A DNA stretch of 64,000 bases from NCBI GenBank assembly GCA_021731085.1, contig JAKFYB010000019.1:1-64000 (forward strand). Reading direction: 5' to 3'. This DNA comes from Dehalococcoidia bacterium. GTDB taxonomy: Bacteria > Chloroflexota > Dehalococcoidia > DSTF01 > JACRBR01. This document shows positions 1 to 8,273 of this stretch, in pieces. Numbering within the stretch: position 1 is the stretch's first letter; the number at the start of each line of letters is the position of its first letter. The position numbers and the translations under genes are program-made. The notes below the pieces were generated by a model. It made no database searches. It saw nothing but the letters and a program-made list of their open reading frames with translations, and had not been told where the DNA came from.

Positions 1-42
1 CCCCTCGGCCCCCCAGCAGCGTTTGGCGACTGACCAACGATC

Positions 43-69
43 GTAGGGGCGGCCCTACGTGGCCGCCCG
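43..69. repeat. dispersed repeat family A (GGGCGGCC palindrome)
   Basis: Inverted repeat of the form GGGCGGCC-N-GGCCGCCC next to CGTAGGGG. Related copies lie at 2917-2945 and 9177-9203, all between or at the ends of genes. Confidence 0.7.
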
Positions 70-162
70 TCTCGGCGTGCTAATCGCGCACGTCGCCCGC
101 GATCTCCAACCCCAAAATGGCACCCCTCAGATACGGAATTCGATATTCCAATACGACAACAA

Positions 163-178
163 TGTTTCACGTGAAACA
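163..178. promoter_or_regulatory. parS site (perfect)
   Basis: TGTTTCACGTGAAACA matches the ParB-binding parS consensus TGTTNCACGTGAAACA exactly. It sits inside a perfect 20-bp palindrome at 161-180. Known role: nucleation of ParB for chromosome segregation and SMC loading. Confidence 0.85.
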
Positions 179-196
179 TTCCTCGCACACGCAGCA

Positions 197-212
197 TGTT
201 TCGGGTGAAACA
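197..212. promoter_or_regulatory. degenerate parS-like site
   Basis: TGTTTCGGGTGAAACA differs from parS at two central positions (AC to GG). It lies 18 bp past the first site and is probably weak or decayed. Confidence 0.5.
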
Positions 213-232
213 TCACCACCACGCACAACCCA

Positions 233-259
233 TTCTGTGCCCTCCGTGTCCTTCTGTGG
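233..259. repeat. dispersed repeat family C (divergent copy)
   Basis: Run of CTGTG/CCGTG words resembling the family C repeat at 338-364; a divergent copy. Confidence 0.45.
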
Positions 260-337
260 ATCGCCCCAGCGACGCTGCACCTGCGACGCCGCCAGCATGC
301 GCCAGCGCCAACAGAACCTCACCGAGATCCCAGTCGA

Positions 338-364
338 TCCTCTGCGTCTCTGTGTCTCTGTGTT
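338..364. repeat. dispersed repeat family C (CACAGAGACACAGAGG, inverted)
   Basis: Carries GTCTCTGTGTCTCTGTG. Its flank GATCCTCTG is the complement of the CAGAGGATC flank of the copy at 59674-59696, so the shared unit is longer than the CACAGAG core. Confidence 0.7.
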
Positions 365-401
365 TAATGTCCGGGAGTGAGTCCGTGGGAGCTAAGTTCC
401 A

Positions 402-417
402 TGTTTCACGTGAAACA
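402..417. promoter_or_regulatory. parS site (perfect)
   Basis: Second exact TGTTTCACGTGAAACA, 21 bp upstream of the first SDR start. Confidence 0.85.
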
Positions 418-438
418 TTGCCCTACAATGCAGCCGCC

Positions 439-1368
439 ATGACCAACATCCAACATCCAACATCCAACATCGCCCGCTTCAGCCTCGAAGGCCGCACTGC
501 GATCGTCACCGGCGCGGGCCGCGGCCTCGGACGGGCGATGTCGCTCGCGCTCGCTTCGGCCGGGGCGAATGTTGTATGCGCGGCCCGCTCTCTCGACCAG
601 ATCGAGCGCACGGCCGCCGACATCACCGCCAACGGAGGCCGCGCCGTCGCCCACACCACCGACGTGCGCGACTCCGCCGCCTGCGACGCCCTCATCCAGC
701 GCGCCGTCAGCGAATACGGCCGCCTCGACATCATGCTCTCGAACGCGGGAATCGGCGACATGCGCTCCGCCGGCCGCGAGCTCTGGGACATCGAGGACGA
801 CGCCTGGCGCGACACGCTCGAGGTCAACCTCTCGTCGGCCTTCTACTGCGCCCGCGCAGCCAGCAAGGTCATGGTCGCCCAGAATGAAGCCCGTGCTAGA
901 GGGGCTTCAGCCCCTCCCAATGCCCCGAATGGCGATGTTTCACGTGAAGCATCACCACCTCCCGGAGGCGTGATCATCAACGTCGCGTCCGGCACAGCCA
1001 CACGCGCCTACACGCTCGACATCGGCTACGGCAGCGCAAAGGCCGGCGTCATCGCCATGACCAAGACCCTCTCCGCGATGCTGGTCAAGCACGACATCCG
1101 CGTCAACTGCATCATCCCTGGCTACGTGCTGCAGGCGCCCGCCCCGCCCGGAGAAGCAGGCGAGCGCAGCGCCGTCTTCGCGCAGGCGCGCGGCAAGTAC
1201 CTCCCCGTCCAGCGCCTCGGTGAGGCGTGGGAGCTCGGCCCGCTCGCCATCTTCCTGGCAAGCGACGCCAGCAGCTACATCACTGGCCAGGGCTTCGTGA
1301 TCGACGGCGCAGGCCTCGCCGGCGGCCTCGCACCCACATCATTCGCGCCAGACGTAAGCCTCAAGTAG
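439..1368 (+). CDS. short-chain dehydrogenase/reductase with internal repeat-encoded insert
   Basis: NAD(P)-dependent oxidoreductase of the classical SDR family, 309 aa; substrate unknown. Glycine motif TGAGRGLG at about residues 24-31, SNAG in the middle, then Ser184, Tyr197 and Lys201 (YGSAK), a complete catalytic set. Start ATG 439 was chosen because upstream codons only translate repeats. The first ten residues are themselves encoded by a CCAACAT tandem word. Residues about 150-175, just before the conserved GGVIINVAS strand, are an insert absent from typical SDRs. Its DNA is a family B repeat (892-924) followed by a one-mismatch parS (936-951), so a mobile or regulatory sequence seems to have been accepted in frame. 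A second SDR follows, separated by another repeat and a perfect parS. Confident in family, not in substrate. Confidence 0.9.
   Translation: MTNIQHPTSNIARFSLEGRTAIVTGAGRGLGRAMSLALASAGANVVCAARSLDQIERTAADITANGGRAVAHTTDVRDSAACDALIQRAVSEYGRLDIMLSNAGIGDMRSAGRELWDIEDDAWRDTLEVNLSSAFYCARAASKVMVAQNEARARGASAPPNAPNGDVSREASPPPGGVIINVASGTATRAYTLDIGYGSAKAGVIAMTKTLSAMLVKHDIRVNCIIPGYVLQAPAPPGEAGERSAVFAQARGKYLPVQRLGEAWELGPLAIFLASDASSYITGQGFVIDGAGLAGGLAPTSFAPDVSLK
892..924. repeat. dispersed repeat family B inside the SDR gene
   Basis: AGGGGCTTCAGCCCCTCCC is a member of the GCTGAAGC-centred palindrome family, here within coding sequence and read through in frame. Confidence 0.65.
936..951. promoter_or_regulatory. 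parS-like site within a coding sequence
   Basis: TGTTTCACGTGAAGCA has one mismatch to parS (A to G at position 14). It encodes part of the extra SDR segment. Confidence 0.65.
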
Positions 1369-1396
1369 CCGCGTAGCTTCAGCTGCGCCCGCGTAG
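1369..1396. repeat. dispersed repeat family B
   Basis: CGCGTAGCTTCAGCTGCGCCCGCGTAG is the reverse-oriented form of GCAGCTGAAGCTACGCGGG. It begins right after the stop codon of the first SDR. Confidence 0.65.
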
Positions 1397-1409
1397 GAGA
1401 CAAAGCCAA

Positions 1410-1425
1410 TGTTTCACGTGAAACA
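1410..1425. promoter_or_regulatory. parS site (perfect)
   Basis: Third exact TGTTTCACGTGAAACA in the first 1.5 kb, between the two SDR genes. Confidence 0.85.
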
Positions 1426-1482
1426 TCGCCAACAAGCCGAATTGCTGACCGCTGACAAGCTGATAGCTGACAGGCTGCCAGC

Positions 1483-2313
1483 ATGAAAACCGAATGGGGA
1501 GAGCACCCCTCGGCCCTCGACGCCTTCGACCTGACCGGTAAGCGCGCGCTCGTCGTCGGTGCCGACAACGCCGCCGGCAAGGCAATCGCCCTCGCGCTGG
1601 CGGAGGCTGGCGCGCACGTCGCCCTGTCCTCGATCACCAATGACGGCGAGAGCATGCTCGCCAGCAAGCGCGTCCGCGACGAGATCGCGAAGGCGTATCC
1701 GGAACGCATCGCCATCGCCACGGCGACCGACGTCACGCTCGGCGCGGGCGTGCAGGTCATGGTGCGGCAGGTCGCCAAAGAAATGGGGGGCATCGACATC
1801 CTCATCTGCGCGCCCGACCTCTTCCTCGGCAAGCCCGCCGCCGAAACGACGGACATCGACTTCAACCGCATCACGCAGGTGAACCTCGCCGGCGCCTTCC
1901 ACGTGAACCGCGCCGTCGGCAAAGAGATGCTGAAGCAGCGCGAGAACGACCTCACAGCGACAGCCCGCATCATCAACGTCTCCAGCGCCCTCGGCGAGCG
2001 TGGGGTGGCGAACGCCGCGGCCTACTGCGCAGCGCAGGCGGGCGTACTGAACCTCACGCGCGCCCTTGCGCAGGAGTGGGGACCGCATGGCATCACCGTG
2101 AACGCGATCGCGCAGGGCTGGATGGAACACTCGCCGGCGCTTGGCGGTGACTTCTCGCCCGAGGCGAACCAGACCGTGCGCTTCGTGCCGATGAAGCGAG
2201 CCGGCCGCCCCGACGAGCTGGCACCGCTAGCCCTATGGCTGGCCAGCGAAGCCGCCGGCTACGTCAGTGGCCAGATCCTCTACGCCGACGGTGGACTGAC
2301 GACGCATTTATAG
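1483..2313 (+). CDS. divergent SDR-family protein lacking the catalytic lysine
   Basis: SDR-fold protein of 276 aa. The nucleotide-binding glycine motif is altered (GADNAAGK) and NNAG is replaced by ICAPD. Ser168 and Tyr181 are present with normal spacing, but YxxxK reads YCAAQ, so the catalytic lysine is glutamine 185. The C-terminal half still follows the family (VNAIAQGWME, YVSGQILYADGG). Such proteins can be non-catalytic partners or use altered chemistry; which applies here is inference. It lies 114 bp after another SDR and may form a pair with it. The start follows a tandem-word spacer (GCTGACAAGCTGATAGCTGAC) at about 1445-1475, and no strong ribosome-binding site is visible. Confidence 0.85.
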   Translation: MKTEWGEHPSALDAFDLTGKRALVVGADNAAGKAIALALAEAGAHVALSSITNDGESMLASKRVRDEIAKAYPERIAIATATDVTLGAGVQVMVRQVAKEMGGIDILICAPDLFLGKPAAETTDIDFNRITQVNLAGAFHVNRAVGKEMLKQRENDLTATARIINVSSALGERGVANAAAYCAAQAGVLNLTRALAQEWGPHGITVNAIAQGWMEHSPALGGDFSPEANQTVRFVPMKRAGRPDELAPLALWLASEAAGYVSGQILYADGGLTTHL

Positions 2314-2347
2314 GTGTTGGTCGCTAGTCGTTGGTTGTTAGTGGCGA

Positions 2348-2363
2348 TGTTTCACGTAAAACG
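2348..2363. promoter_or_regulatory. degenerate parS-like site
   Basis: TGTTTCACGTAAAACG has two mismatches to parS. It lies between convergent genes. Confidence 0.5.
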
Positions 2364-2381
2364 TCACCATCACCGGCGGCT

Positions 2382-2843
2382 CTACGTTCGCTCGCCCAGA
2401 CGGGCTTCGATGGCTGACAGGCGGTCCTCGATGCGCTGCAGCATCGCGCGCACCTCTATCTCGCGGTCGATGCGGTTCTCTTCCCGCTCTCCTTCCTCAG
2501 ATGAAATGAAGAGCGAGGTTACGGTGGCCGTCAGGAACGACAGAAACGTCACGCCCAGCACCATGATGAAGGAGCCGATCATCCTTCCCCAAAATGTGTG
2601 CGGAACGATGTCTCCGTACCCGACGGTGGTGAGCGTCACGAGCGCCCACCAGGAAGCATCGCCGTAAGAAGCGAACTCGTCCGGGTCGGTGAGCCGTGCG
2701 AGGGCACCCGCTCCGAACGCCAGAACCACGACGGTGATGACCAGGAATGGGAACGCCCCGCGCTTCGCCACCCCACGCCGCATCATCTGGTCAAACCGGT
2801 CAGAGATCGTACGTTTCCGCGGCTCGTGGTGTTGGGTCGTCAC
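2382..2843 (-). CDS. two-TM potassium channel-like protein
   Basis: Small ion channel of the inner membrane, 153 aa. Helix 1 spans about residues 32-50, the pore helix and selectivity filter TTVGYGD lie at 72-78, and helix 2 at about 88-113. A charged C-terminal helix (about 117-150) with heptad-like spacing could tetramerise as a coiled coil. There is no voltage sensor, RCK/TrkA-N or cyclic-nucleotide domain, so gating is unknown. Start: GTG at 2843 preceded by GGAGGT four bases upstream; further upstream the frame has no channel features. K+ selectivity is inferred from the filter. It is convergent with the SDR on the other strand. Confidence 0.9.
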   Translation of the reverse strand: MTTQHHEPRKRTISDRFDQMMRRGVAKRGAFPFLVITVVVLAFGAGALARLTDPDEFASYGDASWWALVTLTTVGYGDIVPHTFWGRMIGSFIMVLGVTFLSFLTATVTSLFISSEEGEREENRIDREIEVRAMLQRIEDRLSAIEARLGERT

Positions 2844-2916
2844 GTTTACCTCCGCTTCCAGCGTCTGATTCCGAACATTGTAGGCGGCTTTGGCGGACGA
2901 TGATGGGTACGACGAA

Positions 2917-2945
2917 GGGCGGCCACACAGGGCCGCCCCTACGTC
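2917..2945. repeat. dispersed repeat family A
   Basis: GGGCGGCCACACAGGGCCGCCCCTACG, the same architecture as 43-69 and 9177-9203, located between two leftward genes. Confidence 0.7.
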
Positions 2946-2953
2946 GGTCGAGG

Positions 2954-3874
2954 CTAGGCCGTCACTGCGGCAGGCGCAGGCGCGAGGTATGTCGCGAGGC
3001 CTTCGCGGAGCGGCGTAAGCTTCGGCGCGAGGACGCGCTCGACGGCGCTGTTGTCGGCGACGGCTGGGTTCGTGATGAAGTCGATCGCGTCTGCCGTCAG
3101 CGGCGGCAGTCCGGGCAGGCCCGGCAGCGATCCGATCAGCTTGCCGATGAACACTGGCTGGTGCAGCAGACCCTTCTTCTTGCCCTGCACCTCCAGCGCC
3201 ATCCTTACGACATCGTTCATCGACATGCGCTCCGGCCCGCCCAGCTCGAAAATCTGGTTCGCTGCTTCGGGCTTGATGGCCGCATCGGCGGCGACGCGCC
3301 CGACATCGTCGATGAACACCGGCTGCATGTCCTGCTCGCCGTTGCCGAACATCGGGATGAACGGCAGCACCTTGCCGAGGCCGAGGAAGCGGTTCAGCGA
3401 CACGTCCTCCGGCCCGAAGACCCACGTCGGCCGCACAACGACCCATTCGAGTCCGCTGTGCTGGAGGTAGTTCTCCGCCTCCCACTTGAAGCGGAACCAA
3501 TGCTCCTCCGCGTCCTTCGACGCACCTACGCCGCTGATGTACACGAAGCGCTTCACGCCCGCCTGTTTTGCAGCGTCGACCTGGTGGCGCGTGCCCTTCA
3601 GGTCGACCTCCTCGAACGTGAAGCCTTTGCCGCGGTTCTCGACGGGCGAGCCCGGGAACTGCACAGCGTTGATCACCGTGTCGATGCCGACGAACGCGCC
3701 GACAAGCGTCTCCGGCTTGCGCACATCGCCCTCGCGCGCCTCCACGTCCGTGCCAAGCCGCTGCTTGATCTTCGCAGCGTCGCGCCCGAGCACGGCAATC
3801 TTCTCGCCGCGACGAATCAGCTCCTTCGCGATTGCCGAACCCACCATGCCCGTCCCGCCCGATACCAGAATCAT
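2954..3874 (-). CDS. NAD(P)-binding NmrA/NDUFA9-like epimerase-fold protein
   Basis: Extended/atypical SDR of 306 aa. N-terminal Rossmann motif GGTGMVGS at about 6-13, then REGDV, VNAVQ and YISGVGAS strands and a WVVVRPTWVFGPED segment typical of complex I subunit NDUFA9-like and NmrA-like proteins. The family binds NAD(P)(H) and often acts as a quinone- or redox-linked reductase or a redox sensor; the specific activity here is unknown. AAAGAGG lies six bases upstream of the ATG. The next gene upstream in the same direction is a TetR regulator, 63 bp away, which could control both. Confidence 0.85.
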   Translation of the reverse strand: MILVSGGTGMVGSAIAKELIRRGEKIAVLGRDAAKIKQRLGTDVEAREGDVRKPETLVGAFVGIDTVINAVQFPGSPVENRGKGFTFEEVDLKGTRHQVDAAKQAGVKRFVYISGVGASKDAEEHWFRFKWEAENYLQHSGLEWVVVRPTWVFGPEDVSLNRFLGLGKVLPFIPMFGNGEQDMQPVFIDDVGRVAADAAIKPEAANQIFELGGPERMSMNDVVRMALEVQGKKKGLLHQPVFIGKLIGSLPGLPGLPPLTADAIDFITNPAVADNSAVERVLAPKLTPLREGLATYLAPAPAAVTA

Positions 3875-3937
3875 CTTCGAACCTCTTTCCCTTGGCCGGT
3901 CACCCCGGCGCTACTCCCGAACTCCGCGTCCGCGCGG

Positions 3938-4600
3938 TTATTGCTCTTCAGTACTCGCTGGCGCCATGACGAGCCCCAGCAGCGACGCAGCGCTGCCGAG
4001 CATCGTGAACAGCGACTCCGTGCGATCACTGCTGCCTTCGAGGAGGCTCATCAGCTCCATGCCGAGGTACAGCGCGGCGAGCGCGTACGACGCATCGCGG
4101 GAATTCACGAACGTCGCCAACGGCGAGCCTGCCATCAACCGGTCGAACGTCGCGCTCGTAAACGCGAGCGAAGGCTCGACGCGCTTCACGACTTTCGCTC
4201 CAAGCTCAGGGTTCGATGCGCCGGCAGCGACGAGTTCCGCCAACACCTTCACGTGTCCCGTCGCGGCGTCCTCCTTGAACAGAGCGTATGACGCATCGAC
4301 CATCTCGCGCAGGTCGTCGATCGGGTCGAAGGTCTCGCGATAGCGGGCGAGGCGCGCTTCGGCGCTGCGATCGAGGGCGGCGAGCAGGGCTTCGTCGACA
4401 CCGCCGAAGTGATAGAAGATGAGGGCCTGGTTGAAGCCGCCCGTCTTGGCGATGGCGCGCGCACTCGCGCCTGAGTAGCCGTGCTCGCGGAGGGTGGTGA
4501 AGGCGGCGTCTACGATGCGTTCCTTCGTGGTGGCCGGACTGGGGGCGGGCGCGGTTGCCTTCGCCTTCGGCTTCTTAGTTTGAGCAGTCGTTTTGAGCAT
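3938..4600 (-). CDS. TetR-family transcriptional regulator
   Basis: DNA-binding repressor-type protein of 220 aa from ATG 4600. An alanine/lysine/proline-rich tail of about 22 residues precedes the TetR_N helix-turn-helix (ERIVDAAFTTLREHGYSGAS, then ARAIAKTGGFNQALIFYHFG). The remainder is an all-helical ligand/dimer domain. ATG 4600 was chosen over an in-frame TTG at 4636 because 4636-4608 forms a sigma-70 promoter (TTGACC, 17 bp, TAGAAT) whose expected start point falls on or next to ATG 4600, so the mRNA is probably leaderless. A perfect palindrome covers the -10 edge and the start codon, pointing to autorepression. The ligand is unknown. Confidence 0.88.
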   Translation of the reverse strand: MLKTTAQTKKPKAKATAPAPSPATTKERIVDAAFTTLREHGYSGASARAIAKTGGFNQALIFYHFGGVDEALLAALDRSAEARLARYRETFDPIDDLREMVDASYALFKEDAATGHVKVLAELVAAGASNPELGAKVVKRVEPSLAFTSATFDRLMAGSPLATFVNSRDASYALAALYLGMELMSLLEGSSDRTESLFTMLGSAASLLGLVMAPASTEEQ

Positions 4601-4608
4601 TTGCTCAA
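4593..4608. promoter_or_regulatory. TetR operator palindrome over the start codon
   Basis: TTGAGCATTTGCTCAA is a perfect 7-2-7 inverted repeat, centred on the start codon of the TetR gene and touching the -10 box. It is a typical TetR-type operator; autoregulation is inferred. Confidence 0.7.
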
Positions 4609-4636
4609 TTCTAGCGAAGGCAAGGGAAAAGGTCAA
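4608..4636 (-). promoter_or_regulatory. sigma-70-type promoter of the TetR gene
   Basis: Reading leftward: TTGACC (4636-4631), 17-bp spacer, TAGAAT (4613-4608). Seven bases separate the -10 box from ATG 4600. Confidence 0.7.
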
Positions 4637-4673
4637 GGGTACGCACCAGATCCGGATTGGAGGCGTTCGACGA

Positions 4674-4700
4674 CGCGGGCTGAAGGCCCGCGCTCCGGCC
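4674..4700. repeat. dispersed repeat family B
   Basis: GCGGGCTGAAGGCCCGCGCT; near-identical copies occur at 48199-48221 and 54599-54626. Confidence 0.7.
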
Positions 4701-4756
4701 TTTGCGGGCGTATCCGACTGGTGGCGTGGGCGACGAGGCCGCAGCGAGCGGTGCCC

Positions 4757-5644
4757 CTACCCGGCGTGGATCTTCTTTTGCTCGGGGAGACCCTGGGCGA
4801 TGGGTTCGTTGCGAGTGAAGGCGGCGATGACGTGGGTGAGGGCGTCGGGGTTTTCGGGCCAGTACTTCGCTGTCGGGGCGACGGCGAGGCGGGCGTGGGG
4901 CATGCGTTCGTGGAGGACCTCGCCGGAGGAGAGGGGGTGGATGAGGTCGTCGGGATGGGTGAGGATCAGCGTCGGTGTTTCGATCTGGCGGAAGCGTTCG
5001 ACGTCGAGCTGCGGTTGGTCGAGGAGGAGGCCGCGGATGGCGGGGATGACGGGCGTGCGGCGTTGCCGTCCGATGAAGGCTCGCAGTTCGGCGACCTCGT
5101 CCGCATCCGCGCCACGTGCGCGTGCGAGGCCGGCGACGATGCGCGCGGCTGTGGGAACGCCGACGGCCTGGTAGAGCGTGGCGAGCCCGCCGAACAATCG
5201 CCCGACTGAGCGCAGCGGCTCGCCGTCGGGCTTCTCCTCGAATGGCGGCGGCGACTGGATGATGAGTTTGTCGACGGCGTCGGGGTGGGCGAGCGCGAAC
5301 GCGAGCGCAGTGCCGGCGCCCATAGAGCCGCCATAGATCGTCACGCGTTCGATGTTGAGACGGCGCATGAGTTCGCGCATGTCCTCGGCGAGCGCGTCCC
5401 AGTGGTAGTCGGCGCGATCCTTCGTGTAGCCGGAGCGTCCGTGACCGCGCGCGTCGTACACCGTAACGTGCAGTCCGCGAGCGGCGATCTCCTCGATGCG
5501 CTCGGCGCCGCGGCCCTTCGCTGCCTGGTCGCGCATGTAGGCGATGCTGCCCATGAGTCCGTGCGCGAGGATCAGCGGCGGGTCGGCGGGATCGCCGTGT
5601 TGTTCGTAGTAGAGGCTGACGCCTCGGACGGTAATGAACGGCAT
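4757..5644 (-). CDS. alpha/beta hydrolase
   Basis: Cytoplasmic alpha/beta-hydrolase-fold enzyme, 295 aa, no signal peptide. Oxyanion strand HGLMGS, then GHGRS, nucleophile elbow GGSMG, acid segment LILTHPDDLIHPL, and a His near the C-terminus. The layout fits esterases, haloperoxidase-like enzymes or 3-oxoadipate enol-lactonase-like proteins; the substrate cannot be named. Upstream of the ATG there is no Shine-Dalgarno sequence, but TACACT lies six bases before it, consistent with a leaderless transcript. It is divergent from the ino1-like operon. Confidence 0.88.
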   Translation of the reverse strand: MPFITVRGVSLYYEQHGDPADPPLILAHGLMGSIAYMRDQAAKGRGAERIEEIAARGLHVTVYDARGHGRSGYTKDRADYHWDALAEDMRELMRRLNIERVTIYGGSMGAGTALAFALAHPDAVDKLIIQSPPPFEEKPDGEPLRSVGRLFGGLATLYQAVGVPTAARIVAGLARARGADADEVAELRAFIGRQRRTPVIPAIRGLLLDQPQLDVERFRQIETPTLILTHPDDLIHPLSSGEVLHERMPHARLAVAPTAKYWPENPDALTHVIAAFTRNEPIAQGLPEQKKIHAG

Positions 5645-5726
5645 GGCGTTAGTGTACGCAGCGCCGTCTCGCTTCTAGATTCTCGATTCTTGGTGCGCAG
5701 AGATGGTTGGATTGCACCATTGTCGG

Positions 5727-5747
5727 CCTAACGAAAATTTCGTTAGG
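5727..5747. promoter_or_regulatory. perfect 21-bp palindrome upstream of HTH-ino1
   Basis: CCTAACGAAA-A-TTTCGTTAGG is a perfect 10-1-10 inverted repeat ending 8 bp before ATG 5756. I saw no second copy in the window. Because the downstream protein carries its own HTH domain, this is a strong candidate for an autoregulatory operator. Confidence 0.75.
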
Positions 5748-5755
5748 ATGCCTCG

Positions 5756-7279
<1,524 letters not shown>

Positions 7280-7317
7280 CGTCCTCAGAACCCGATCGCT
7301 GTCCTAGATTCGTCTTC

Positions 7318-7343
7318 ACCGCAGAGTCACAGAGGACGCAGAG
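7318..7343. repeat. dispersed repeat family C
   Basis: ACCGCAGAGTCACAGAGGACGCAGAG, a copy of the CACAGAG word repeat, in the short gap before the first acyltransferase. Confidence 0.65.
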
Positions 7344-7361
7344 TCTTGCAACGGAATTCAC

Positions 7362-8273
7362 TTGGGGTTCGCGCCAGCTGTGGTCAGCGCCTTGCTTGAT
7401 CGCGTTGTTTACTGGCTGTTCCGGCTGACGATTGTCGTGACGCGGCCGCTGCCGTTGCGGCTGGGGTATCGCGTGGCCGGAAGCGTCTCGGCCGTCTGCT
7501 ATCGCACAATCTTTCGCGGGCATCGCAAGGCGCTCATGGCGAACCTGGCCCGCGTGCTGGATAGCGACGACGCAGGGATGCTCGATCGCGTCGGCGAGCA
7601 GTCGTTCCGGAACTTCGGCAAGTACGTCATCGACTTCATCAACTTCCCGTCACTCACTCGAGACGAGATGCAGCGGCGGCTGCGGTTCGAGCAGTGGGAT
7701 GAGCTGAACGCGGCGGCAGACTCCGGCCGCGGGATCATCATCGCGACGCTGCACTTCGGGAACTGGGACCTGGGGGCGGCGGCGCTGGCGGCGTACGGAT
7801 ACAAGATCAACGCCGTGGCGGAGACATTTCCCTACCCGCCGATGAACGACCTTGTGCAGGGATCGCGCTCGAAGCTGGGGCTGCAGTTCATCGGCAGCGA
7901 GCGCACAGGGCCGACGGTGTTCCGGGCATTGCGCCGTGGAGAAATGCTCGCGATCCTTGTGGACGTTGTGACGGATCAGGGGAGCATCGAGGTGGACTTT
8001 TTCGGCGCACCGGCGAAGGTGTCGTCCGCAGCGGCCCGGGTCGCCCTGCGGACGAACGCCTGGGTAATCCCGGCGATCGTCGCGCGGGATCCAAACGACG
8101 ACATGGCGATCGCGCCGGTCCTCGACTTCAGCCTCCGGGACTTCGTCGCGAGCGGCGATGCGACCGCGGACGCGCGCGATCTCACGCAGCGAATTATGGC
8201 GTCGATGGAGCCGCATGTGCGGGCGCATCCGGACCAGTGGTTTATGTACCGCCGTATGTGGGCTGACGCCTGA
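7362..8273 (+). CDS. lysophospholipid/PIM-type acyltransferase (LpxL/HtrB superfamily)
   Basis: Membrane-associated acyltransferase, 303 aa from TTG 7362 (GTG 7380 is an alternative). A hydrophobic N-terminal helix (about 8-28) is followed by the catalytic HX4D motif (HFGNWD, His131-Asp136), then GSERTGPTVFRALRRGE and DVVTDQGSIEVDFFG segments as in the PatA/LpxL family. In mycobacteria PatA acylates phosphatidylinositol mannosides. With an inositol-phosphate synthase immediately upstream, acylation of an inositol lipid is the most economical role, but this is inferred from context. The stop codon overlaps the next ATG by one base, so the two acyltransferases are co-transcribed and probably translationally coupled. 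Confidence 0.85.
   Translation: MGFAPAVVSALLDRVVYWLFRLTIVVTRPLPLRLGYRVAGSVSAVCYRTIFRGHRKALMANLARVLDSDDAGMLDRVGEQSFRNFGKYVIDFINFPSLTRDEMQRRLRFEQWDELNAAADSGRGIIIATLHFGNWDLGAAALAAYGYKINAVAETFPYPPMNDLVQGSRSKLGLQFIGSERTGPTVFRALRRGEMLAILVDVVTDQGSIEVDFFGAPAKVSSAAARVALRTNAWVIPAIVARDPNDDMAIAPVLDFSLRDFVASGDATADARDLTQRIMASMEPHVRAHPDQWFMYRRMWADA

Larger units (their letters stand above)
1..438. other. non-coding region with parS sites and short repeats
   Basis: No convincing gene is seen before the SDR start at 439. The stretch holds a GGGCGGCC palindrome, three parS-like sites and two copies of the CTCTGTGTCTCTGTG repeat. Open frames here encode only repeat translations such as MFHVKH, which is parS read as protein. 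Confidence 0.7.

Noticed and set aside
117-438. Short frames encoding MFHVKH-type peptides as genes
   Set aside because: They are translations of parS sites and word repeats and have no ribosome-binding site or conserved content.
2747-4291. Long plus-strand open frame (514 codons) across the NmrA-like and TetR genes
   Set aside because: It is antisense to two clear protein families and reads Arg/His-rich sequence typical of reverse-complement GC-rich codons.
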